A DNA stretch of 43,927 nt, from assembly GCF_021043375.1 (NCBI RefSeq), contig NZ_JAJNDV010000008.1, forward strand, positions 1 through 43,927, given 5' to 3'. The notes beneath the pieces are model-generated. The model did not search any database. It was not told the origin of the DNA and saw nothing but the letters and a program-made list of their open reading frames with translations. The position numbers were made by a program, and so were the translations under genes. Shown one piece after another: positions 33,878-41,383 of the stretch; position 1 is the stretch's first letter; every line of letters starts with the position of its first letter. Source of the DNA: Sphingomonas sp. IC-56. Lineage in GTDB: Bacteria; Pseudomonadota; Alphaproteobacteria; Sphingomonadales; Sphingomonadaceae.

Positions 33878-34507
33878 ATGTCGCGCTTCACTCCCCTGCT
33901 CCTCGCGCCCGTGCTGATGCTCGGCGCGTGCGGCACCTATAATGGTGGCGTGGATTCGGTGTACCAGCCGGTGGTCCAGCGAAACTTCTATGTGCTCGAC
34001 CTTCAGACGGCTGACTATGCGCTGGCGCCCGGCGAAGGCGAACGGCTGGCCGGATGGATGGCGTCGATGGGCCTGCGCTATGGTGACCAGGTCGCCGTGG
34101 ACGATGGCGGCGCCGGCACTGCCGGACGCGAGGAAATCGGTGCAGAGGCAGGCCGCTATGGCCTGTTGCTCAACGAGAAGGCGCCGGTCACGGTTGGCCA
34201 GATCGCGCCGGGCACCGTTCGGGTGGTCGTGACACGCATGCAGGCCAGTGTGCCCGGATGCCCCGACTTCTCGCGCCAGTATCAGCCCGATTTTTCGGCA
34301 AGCACGACCTCCAACTATGGCTGTGCCACCAACAGCAACCTGGCGGCGATGGTGGCCGATCCGGGCGATCTGGTGAAGGGCGCACCCGGCTCGGCGACTG
34401 CCGACCCGCGCACCGCAAACAAGGCCATCAACGCGCTGCGCAATGCAACGCCGACCGGCGCTGGCGGCACGGCCGTTCGCAGCGAAACCACTGGAGGTGG
34501 CCGATGA
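33878..34507 (+). CDS. cpaD: Tad pilus lipoprotein CpaD
   Basis: A 209-residue lipoprotein with lipobox LMLGACG near the N-terminus, placing it in the outer membrane beside CpaC. The family pattern is seen in QRNFYVLDLQTADYALAPGEGERLAGWM and in the C-terminal NYGCATNSNLAAMVADPGDLVKG, the CpaD signature. The start at 33878 has CCAGGAGA upstream; an in-frame ATG at 33857 lacks one. It overlaps cpaE by four bases (ATGA). Confidence 0.93.
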   Translation: MSRFTPLLLAPVLMLGACGTYNGGVDSVYQPVVQRNFYVLDLQTADYALAPGEGERLAGWMASMGLRYGDQVAVDDGGAGTAGREEIGAEAGRYGLLLNEKAPVTVGQIAPGTVRVVVTRMQASVPGCPDFSRQYQPDFSASTTSNYGCATNSNLAAMVADPGDLVKGAPGSATADPRTANKAINALRNATPTGAGGTAVRSETTGGGR

Positions 34508-35781
34508 ACGCGCCGTTCAACCCGTCGCGTACTGCGCACCGCGACCCGTTCGTCGCCTTTGTCTGCGACGAAGCGACTGCCGAGGCGCTGCGCCCGATCG
34601 CAGTCGAACTCGGCTGGTCGCCTGAAAAGGTCAATAAGGGCGGGCTGCGCAACGCGGTCCAGACCCTGTCGGTGTCGGCCAGCCCCAACATCCTGTTCGT
34701 CGACCTGTCCGAATCCGGCGATCCGCTGAACGATATCAACGCGCTGGCCGAAGTGTGCGAACCCGGCACGGTGGTCATCGCATCGGGTCAGGTCAACGAC
34801 GTCCGGCTGTACCGCGACCTGCTGGCCAGCGGCATCCACGATTACCTGCTCAAGCCGCTTAATCCGGACGCCCTGCGCGACGTGTTCGCGCAGGCGCAGA
34901 GCGCGATGAATGCCCCCAAGCACGTCGATGCGACGGTCGAGCGGGCGCATTGCGCGATCGCGGTGATCGGCACGCGCGGCGGCGCCGGTGCGTCCACAAT
35001 CGCGACCTCGCTCGCCTGGCTGCTCAGCGACAAGCATGCCCGCTCTACCGCGCTGCTCGACTTGGACGTGCATTTCGGCACCGGTGCGCTGGCGCTCGAC
35101 CTGGAGCCGGGCCGCGGCCTGACCGATGCGATCGAGAATCCCAGCCGTATCGACGGACTGTTCATCGAGCGTGCAATGGTGCGCGCTTCAGAACGGCTGG
35201 CGGTGCTCTCGGCCGAAGCGCCGATCCATTCGCCGATCATGAGCGACGGGGCTGCCTTCTACCAGTTGCAGGAAGAGATGCGCAGCGCGTTCGAGTGCAC
35301 AGTGATCGACTTGCCGCGCGGCATGCTGGTCAACCATCCGCACCTGATCACCGATGTGCAGGTGGCCGTGCTGGTCACCGATCTCACCCTGGCGGCGGCG
35401 CGCGATGCGATCCGCATCCTTAGCTGGTTCAAGTCCAACGCGCCCCAAACCCAGGTGATCCTTGCCGCCAACAAGGTGCAGCCCGCGGCGGTCCTGGAGA
35501 TCAGCCGCAAGGACTTCGAAACCTCGATCGAGCGCAAGATCGACCTGCTGGTGCCGTTCGACGCGAAGCTGGCCAGCCAGGCCGCCAAGCTGGGCAAGCC
35601 GCTTGCCGAGATCGCGAAGAACGCCAAGGCGATGCAGCCGCTTGCCGATCTGGCGGCGCGGATCACGGCGATGAGCGAGGCCGAACTGGCCGCCGACAAG
35701 GCCGCGCCGGGCAAGACTCCGCGCGGATCGTCGCTGCTCGACAAGCTGAAGATCAGCATGGCGGGCAAGGCAAAGAAGTAA
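34504..35781 (+). CDS. cpaE: Pilus assembly ATPase-like protein CpaE
   Basis: A 425-residue cytoplasmic protein that helps place the Tad machine. The first 135 residues resemble a response-regulator receiver fold (NILFVDLSESGDPLNDINAL, then YLLKPLNPDALRDVF). A ParA/MinD-like ATPase follows, with a deviant Walker A, GTRGGAGAST (about 156-165), lacking the usual lysines, as is common in CpaE. The start ATG overlaps the cpaD stop; a longer upstream frame is rejected. The expected next gene, cpaF, is absent: tadB follows after 51 bases. Confidence 0.93.
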   Translation: MNAPFNPSRTAHRDPFVAFVCDEATAEALRPIAVELGWSPEKVNKGGLRNAVQTLSVSASPNILFVDLSESGDPLNDINALAEVCEPGTVVIASGQVNDVRLYRDLLASGIHDYLLKPLNPDALRDVFAQAQSAMNAPKHVDATVERAHCAIAVIGTRGGAGASTIATSLAWLLSDKHARSTALLDLDVHFGTGALALDLEPGRGLTDAIENPSRIDGLFIERAMVRASERLAVLSAEAPIHSPIMSDGAAFYQLQEEMRSAFECTVIDLPRGMLVNHPHLITDVQVAVLVTDLTLAAARDAIRILSWFKSNAPQTQVILAANKVQPAAVLEISRKDFETSIERKIDLLVPFDAKLASQAAKLGKPLAEIAKNAKAMQPLADLAARITAMSEAELAADKAAPGKTPRGSSLLDKLKISMAGKAKK

Positions 35782-35832
35782 CCTTCGCGGGCGCATGGTC
35801 GCCCCGATGAACGAGGCTGGAGGCGGACGGAC

Positions 35833-36807
35833 GTGAACATGCTGCCATTCATGATGCTGGGCGGCGCCGTCTTCCTGGTGCTGGCGATGGTGATCGCGGC
35901 CTTTTCGGGTCCTTCCACGGCGCGCGCGGGATCGCGGCGGCTGAGCAGCGTGCGTGACCGCCATGTCGGCGGTATCGGCCCTGCCGCGGTGGAAACGCAG
36001 ATCCGCCGCGTGACCGCATCGCGCTCGGGCGCCGACTCCGCCGCGCTGCGCCTGCTGCCCAACCCTGCCGAGCTTCAGAAGCGGCTGGCCATGACGGGCA
36101 AGCCCTGGACCGTCGGCCAATATGGCATGGTGACGCTGGGCCTGATCATCGTCTCCGCCTCGCTGCTGATGCTGCGCGGCGCGCCTTTGTGGCTGGCGCT
36201 GTTCCTCAGCCTGGCGCTGGGCATGGGGCTGCCGCACTTTCTGGTCGGGTTCTTCGTCAAGCGCCGCGTCGCCAGCTTCACCGCCAAGTTTCCCGATGCG
36301 ATCGAACTGCTCGTGCGCGGCCTGCGCTCGGGCCTGCCGATCACCGAAACCATGGGCGTAGTGGGTGCCGAAGTGCGCGGTCCCGTGGGCGAGGAGTTCC
36401 GCGCGGTCGCCGATAAGATGAAGATCGGCCGGACGCTGGATGCCGCCCTTCAGGAGACCGCCGACCGCCTGGGCACGCCGGAGTTCCAGTTCTTCGTCAT
36501 CACCATTGCCATCCAGCGCGAAACCGGTGGTAACCTGGCCGAAACGCTCGCCAACCTGGCCGATGTGCTACGCAAGCGCAGCCAGATGAAACTGAAGATC
36601 AAGGCGATGTCTTCGGAGTCCAAGGCTTCTGCCCTGATCGTCGGCTCGCTTCCCTTCATCGTGTTCGGGCTCGTGTGGTTCATCAACAACAATTACATGG
36701 CCAACTTCTTCGCCGATGAACGACTGATGGTCGCTGGCGCGGGCGGGCTGATCTGGATGAGCCTGGGCGCCTTCATCATGGCCAAGATGGTCAATTTCGA
36801 GATCTGA
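35833..36807 (+). CDS. tadB: Tad pilus inner membrane platform protein TadB
   Basis: A 324-residue T2SSF-domain membrane protein. An N-terminal membrane anchor, a basic linker, two membrane segments (about 95-135), and the cytoplasmic T2SSF domain (FPDAIELLVRGLRSGLPITETMG to GGNLAETLANLADVLRKR) are followed by two C-terminal membrane segments, the usual TadB topology. It starts with GTG 35833 behind TGGAGG; an ATG two codons later is also possible. A nine-codon reading frame (35807-35836) ends on this start codon. It pairs with tadC, which begins four bases after its stop. Confidence 0.92.
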   Translation: MNMLPFMMLGGAVFLVLAMVIAAFSGPSTARAGSRRLSSVRDRHVGGIGPAAVETQIRRVTASRSGADSAALRLLPNPAELQKRLAMTGKPWTVGQYGMVTLGLIIVSASLLMLRGAPLWLALFLSLALGMGLPHFLVGFFVKRRVASFTAKFPDAIELLVRGLRSGLPITETMGVVGAEVRGPVGEEFRAVADKMKIGRTLDAALQETADRLGTPEFQFFVITIAIQRETGGNLAETLANLADVLRKRSQMKLKIKAMSSESKASALIVGSLPFIVFGLVWFINNNYMANFFADERLMVAGAGGLIWMSLGAFIMAKMVNFEI

Positions 36808-36811
36808 TGCG

Positions 36812-37798
36812 ATGAACAACGGACCAACTTTGCTAGGCGTAGACGTGCTGTGGGTGGCCACGCTGCTTGCCGGCGTGTGTGCCGCCGCGGTGATGTTCGC
36901 TCTCTACACCGCGCTGTCGGTGCGAGATCCCATGGCCAAGCGCGTCAAGGCGCTGAATGACCGGCGCGAACAGCTCAAGGCCGGCATCACTGCCTCCACC
37001 AGCAAGCGCCGCGCCAAGCTGGTCCAGAAGAACGAGACCACCGACCGCATCCGTTCGCTGCTCTCAGGCATGAAGGTGCTGCAGGACGAACAGGTCAAGG
37101 CCGCGCAGATCAAGCTGCTCCAGGCCGGCATCCGCCGTAAGGAATGGGCCGTCGGCGTGATCTTTGGCCGGCTGGTGCTGCCGATCCTGCTCGGCGGCTT
37201 CATGGGCTTCCTGGTTTATGGCACCGACACGTTTGCCGATTACTCGGGCCTCAAGAAGTACATGATCGTCGCGGGGGCGCTGATCCTTGGCTATAAGGGC
37301 CCCGACATTTACCTGAAGAACGCGATCACCAAGCGCAGCCATGCCATCCGCAAGGGGCTGCCCGACGCGCTCGACCTGCTGGTGATCTGCGCCGAAGCCG
37401 GCCTGACCGTCGATGCCGCCTTTGCCCGCGTCGCCCGCGAGCTGGGCCGCGCCTATCCCGAACTGGGCGAGGAATTCTCGCTGACTGCGATCGAGCTGGG
37501 CTTCCTGACCGAGCGGCGGCAGGCGTTCGAGAACCTGGCCACGCGTATCGATCTGGAGGCGGTTCGCGGCGTGGTAACGACCATGATCCAGACGGAGAAA
37601 TACGGCACCCCGCTGGCCTCTGCCCTGCGCGTGCTGTCGGCTGAGTTCCGCAACGAACGCATGATGCGCGCGGAGGAAAAGGCCGCGCGCCTGCCCGCGA
37701 TCATGACCATACCGCTGATCCTGTTCATCCTGCCGGTGCTGTTCATCGTCATCCTGGGCCCGGCGGCGTGCTCGATCAGCGACAACCTGATGCGCTGA
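36812..37798 (+). CDS. tadC: Tad pilus inner membrane platform protein TadC
   Basis: A 328-residue partner of TadB. It has an N-terminal membrane anchor, a basic region, a pair of membrane segments (about 105-165), the T2SSF domain with LPDALDLLVICAEAGLTVDAAFARVARELGRAYPELGEEF, and a terminal membrane helix (IMTIPLILFILPVLFIVIL). These are the standard traits of TadC. It closes the recognisable pilus operon. TadD, TadE/F/G and CpaF are not found after it. Confidence 0.92.
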   Translation: MNNGPTLLGVDVLWVATLLAGVCAAAVMFALYTALSVRDPMAKRVKALNDRREQLKAGITASTSKRRAKLVQKNETTDRIRSLLSGMKVLQDEQVKAAQIKLLQAGIRRKEWAVGVIFGRLVLPILLGGFMGFLVYGTDTFADYSGLKKYMIVAGALILGYKGPDIYLKNAITKRSHAIRKGLPDALDLLVICAEAGLTVDAAFARVARELGRAYPELGEEFSLTAIELGFLTERRQAFENLATRIDLEAVRGVVTTMIQTEKYGTPLASALRVLSAEFRNERMMRAEEKAARLPAIMTIPLILFILPVLFIVILGPAACSISDNLMR

Positions 37799-37875
37799 AC
37801 TGAACCCGCGTGGCGACGGCGCGTTGGCATGTGGGGCAGGCGCAGGCCGCCCCCAGGTCAACAAGGGAGTCGTCC

Positions 37876-38421
37876 ATGCAGGATTTGCCGTTTCAAACGC
37901 CGACGCAATGGGCCGCGCTGGCGATCGCGCTGATCGCCGGCCTGCTGCTTGGGCTGGCGCTGGCGCCCCGGCACCGCAAATGGCGCGAACGGTTCCACAA
38001 TGAGGAACTGGCGCACAGCAGCTTCCGCACCCGCGCCGAAACCGAGCTGAAGGAACGCAACACCCGCGTGCGCGCGCTGGAGGAGGAGAACCTTCATCTG
38101 CGCCAGGCTTTGGAAAAGGGCGGCGTGGCGGTCCCCGCCGGCACCGCCGCGGTTGCGGCAACGGGATCGAGCGGCTGGTTCGGGCGCGGCGGCGATGACC
38201 TGACCCGCATCCGCGGCATCGACGAAGCGCGCGCCAAGCAGCTCCACAAGCTGGGCTATAAGAGCTTTGCCGATATCGAGGACATGCGCATCGATCAGGC
38301 GCTGACCGCCGAGCAGAAGCTGGGCATGGGCCCGGGCGCCATCGCCGCGGCGAACTGGCGCGAGCAGGCCGGCCTGCTGCGCGCCGGCCGGCACGAGGAA
38401 CACGCCAAGCATTATGGGTAA
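37876..38421 (+). CDS. Membrane-anchored helix-hairpin-helix domain protein
   Basis: A 181-residue protein of unknown role. It has one N-terminal membrane helix (WAALAIALIAGLLLGLALAP), a predicted coiled coil (about 40-80, TRAETELKERNTRVRALEEE), a flexible Ala/Gly linker, and a C-terminal helix-hairpin-helix-like domain (DLTRIRGIDEARAKQLHKLG, then YKSFADIEDM). Such domains bind DNA or pack against proteins. Start ATG 37876 has AAGGGAG upstream. It follows tadC by 77 bases on the same strand, so it may be co-transcribed with the pilus genes, but it is not a known Tad component. A palindromic element begins seven bases after its stop. Confidence 0.75.
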   Translation: MQDLPFQTPTQWAALAIALIAGLLLGLALAPRHRKWRERFHNEELAHSSFRTRAETELKERNTRVRALEEENLHLRQALEKGGVAVPAGTAAVAATGSSGWFGRGGDDLTRIRGIDEARAKQLHKLGYKSFADIEDMRIDQALTAEQKLGMGPGAIAAANWREQAGLLRAGRHEEHAKHYG

Positions 38422-38427
38422 ACCTCA

Positions 38428-38555
38428 ATCCTCCCCCGGAGGGGGAGGGGGGACCAGCAAAGCTGGTGGAGGGGTAGTCTCCGCAGGCGATGCAGCTTGC
38501 GGAGACTACCCCTCCGTCACGCTTGCGCGTGCCACCTCCCCCTCCGGGGGAGGAT
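38428..38555. repeat. Palindromic intergenic element, copy 2
   Basis: A 128-base element with the same perfect 21-base inverted ends (38428-38448 and 38535-38555) and the same inner order (GGTGGAGGGGTAGTCTCCG...CGGAGACTACCCCTCCGTCA) as the copy at 5344-5474. It fills the gap between two convergent stop codons and can fold into a long hairpin, so here it may serve as a two-way terminator. Confidence 0.88.
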
Positions 38556-38559
38556 CTGA

Positions 38560-41220
38560 CTACTTCCTGAGCGCCGCCTGCGCCGCCGCCAGCCGCGCGA
38601 TGGGTACGCGGTAAGGCGAGGCCGAGACGTAATCGAGCCCCGTGGCTTCGCAGAACGCGATGCTCGCCGGGTCGCCGCCATGTTCGCCGCAAATGCCCAG
38701 CTTGATGTCGGGCCGCGTCGCCCGGCCCCGCTCGGCCGCCAGCGCGATCAGCTCGCCCACACCTTCGACGTCCAGGCTGACGAACGGGTCCTTCGCGTAG
38801 ATGCCCTTCTCGACATAGCTGGTGAGGAAGCGTGCCGCATCGTCGCGGCTGACGCCCAGCGTCGTCTGAGTCAGGTCGTTGGTGCCGAAGCTGAAGAACG
38901 CGCCCACCTCAGCGATCTCGCCTGCCTTTAGCGCCGCACGCGGCAGTTCAATCATCGTGCCGACCAGATATTCGATCGTCCGGCCGCGCTCCGCGAAAAC
39001 CGCCTGTGCGGCCTGGTCGACAACGATCTTCATCAGTTCCAGCTCGCGCCGCGTGGCGACCAGCGGGATCATCACCTCTGGGATCGGCGCGTCGCCCGAC
39101 TTTTCCGCGACGTCGATCGCCGCCTCGAAGATCGCGCGCGCCTGCATCTCGTAAATCTCAGGGTAAGTCACGCCTAGCCGGCACCCGCGATGCCCCAGCA
39201 TCGGGTTGAACTCGTGCAGCTCGGCCGCGCGGCGCTTGAGCACCTCGACATCGACCGACGCCGCCGCCGCCACTTCGGCGAACTCGGCTTCCTCATGCGG
39301 CAAGAATTCGTGCAGCGGCGGATCGAGCAGACGGATGGTGACCGGCAGCCCCGCCATCACCTCGAAGATCTCGGCAAAGTCGCTGCGCTGCTCGGGCAAC
39401 AGTTTCTCGAGCGCGGCGCGGCGGCCCGCCTCGTCCTCCACCAGGATCATCTGGCGCACTGCGGTGATCCGCGCGCCTTCGAAGAACATATGCTCGGTGC
39501 GGCACAGCCCGATGCCTTCGGCGCCGAAATCGCGCGCGGTGCGGCAATCGAGCGGCGTCTCGGCGTTGGCGCGGACCTTCAGCCGGCGCTTGGCGTCCGC
39601 CCATTCCATCAGCGTTGCGAAATCGCCCGACAGTTCGGGCTGCACGGTCGGCACTTCGCCAGCCATCACTTCGCCGGTCGACCCGTCGATGGTCACGGTA
39701 TCGCCCTCGCGCACTTCGCGCCCGCCGACGCGCAGCATCTTCTCGCGCGCGTTGATCGCCAGCGTGCCCGCGCCCGAGACGCAGGGACGCCCCATGCCGC
39801 GCGCCACCACCGCGGCGTGGCTGGTCATGCCCCCGCGCGCGGTCAGGATACCCTTGGCCGCGTGCATCCCGTGAATGTCCTCGGGGCTGGTCTCGGTACG
39901 GATCAGGATCACCGACTCGCCCGCCGCCGCGCGCTTCTCGGCAGTGTCGCTGTCGAACACCGCGAAGCCCGACGCGGCGCCCGGCGACGCCGGCAGCCCC
40001 TTGGTCAGCACGTCGCGAGCCGCATTCGGATCCAGCGTCGGGTGCAGCAGCTGGTCGAGCGCGGCGGGATCGACGCGCAGGATCGCCTCCTCGGTCGAGA
40101 TCAGCCCCTCATTCGCCATGTCCACGGCGATCTTGAGCGCGGCCTTGGCGGTGCGCTTGCCCGATCGCGTCTGGAGCATCCACAGTTTGGCGCGCTCGAC
40201 CGTGAACTCGATGTCCTGCATGTCGCGGTAATGGGTTTCGAGCGTGTCGAAAACCGCGGCGAGCTGCTGGTACACCTCCGGCATCGCCTCTTCCATCGAC
40301 GCGGGCTTGGCCCCTGCCCGCTCGCGCGCCGCGCGCGTCAGATATTGCGGCGTGCGGATGCCCGCCACCACGTCCTCGCCCTGCGCGTTGATCAGGAACT
40401 CGCCATAATAGGCCCGCTCGCCGGTCGAGGGATCGCGCGTGAAGGCGACGCCGGTGGCGCTGGTCTCGCCCATGTTGCCGAACACCATCGCCTGCACGTT
40501 GACGGCCGTGCCCCAGCCGCCGGGAATGTCGTTCAGCCGGCGATAGACCTTGGCGCGCTCCGACTGCCACGATCCGAACACCGCGCCCACCGCGCCCCAA
40601 AGCTGGTCGTGCACGTCCTGCGGGAACGGCTTGCCCCACAATTCCTCGACCAGCCCCTTATACTCGGCGACCAGCCCCTGCAGGTCCTGCGCGGACAGCT
40701 CGGTGTCGAGCGTGAAGCCGCGATCCTCCTTGGCGATCTCCAGCGCTTCCTCGAAGCGGCCGTGATCCAGTTCCAGCACCACGTCGGAATACATCTGGAT
40801 GAAGCGGCGATAGCTGTCCCAGGCGAAACGCGCGTCGCCGCTTGCCTCACACAGCCCGACCACGGTCTGATCGTTCAGCCCCAGGTTCAGCACCGTGTCC
40901 ATCATGCCCGGCATCGACACCCGCGCGCCCGAGCGCACCGACACCAGCAGCGGATCGGCCGCGTCGCCGAAGCGCTTGCCCGTAATCCCCTCGATATGCG
41001 CGATCCCGTTCGCGACTTCGGCCTTCACGCTCTCGGGAAAGGTCTGGCCTTCCTCGTAGTAGCGCGTGCACATCTGAGTCGAGATGGTGAAGCCCGGGGG
41101 CACCGGCAGGCCGATCGAGGCCATCTCCGCCAGGTTCGCGCCCTTGCCGCCCAGAAGATTCTTGTCGCCCGCGCCGCCGTCGGAAACCCCACCGCCGAAG
41201 CGGTACACATATTGAGTCAT
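38560..41220 (-). CDS. ppdK: Pyruvate, phosphate dikinase
   Basis: Interconverts pyruvate, ATP and phosphate with phosphoenolpyruvate, AMP and diphosphate. The 886-residue protein has the ATP-grasp domain first (LLGGKGANLAEMASIGLPVPPGF), then the swivelling phosphohistidine domain with GGMTSHAAVVARGMGRPCVSG (catalytic His), then the PEP-binding barrel with EGIGLCRTEHMFF, GHRGCRLGVTYPEI and the closing LGICGEHGGDPASI. The start at 41220 (MTQYVYRFGGG) has AAGGGATG upstream; two further ATGs lie just ahead. It follows glyS by 163 bases on the same strand. Confidence 0.96.
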   Translation of the reverse strand: MTQYVYRFGGGVSDGGAGDKNLLGGKGANLAEMASIGLPVPPGFTISTQMCTRYYEEGQTFPESVKAEVANGIAHIEGITGKRFGDAADPLLVSVRSGARVSMPGMMDTVLNLGLNDQTVVGLCEASGDARFAWDSYRRFIQMYSDVVLELDHGRFEEALEIAKEDRGFTLDTELSAQDLQGLVAEYKGLVEELWGKPFPQDVHDQLWGAVGAVFGSWQSERAKVYRRLNDIPGGWGTAVNVQAMVFGNMGETSATGVAFTRDPSTGERAYYGEFLINAQGEDVVAGIRTPQYLTRAARERAGAKPASMEEAMPEVYQQLAAVFDTLETHYRDMQDIEFTVERAKLWMLQTRSGKRTAKAALKIAVDMANEGLISTEEAILRVDPAALDQLLHPTLDPNAARDVLTKGLPASPGAASGFAVFDSDTAEKRAAAGESVILIRTETSPEDIHGMHAAKGILTARGGMTSHAAVVARGMGRPCVSGAGTLAINAREKMLRVGGREVREGDTVTIDGSTGEVMAGEVPTVQPELSGDFATLMEWADAKRRLKVRANAETPLDCRTARDFGAEGIGLCRTEHMFFEGARITAVRQMILVEDEAGRRAALEKLLPEQRSDFAEIFEVMAGLPVTIRLLDPPLHEFLPHEEAEFAEVAAAASVDVEVLKRRAAELHEFNPMLGHRGCRLGVTYPEIYEMQARAIFEAAIDVAEKSGDAPIPEVMIPLVATRRELELMKIVVDQAAQAVFAERGRTIEYLVGTMIELPRAALKAGEIAEVGAFFSFGTNDLTQTTLGVSRDDAARFLTSYVEKGIYAKDPFVSLDVEGVGELIALAAERGRATRPDIKLGICGEHGGDPASIAFCEATGLDYVSASPYRVPIARLAAAQAALRK

Positions 41221-41383
41221 CAACATCCCTTCATGCCGAAGCGCCACGCGCGAGCGGTCGTTTCGCTATCGCACCTGCGAACATGAAGGAAGCGCTGACC
41301 ACGTTGTCAGGTTCCAAGTAGAGGAAGATGATTGCGGTTTCAGCGAAGCCCTTGGGCAGAAAGGCAGAATTGTCCGATAAATC

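Noticed and set aside
34258..34503. N-terminal extension of CpaE
   Set aside because: The frame is open but lies within cpaD; the ATG overlapping the cpaD stop fits the family length.
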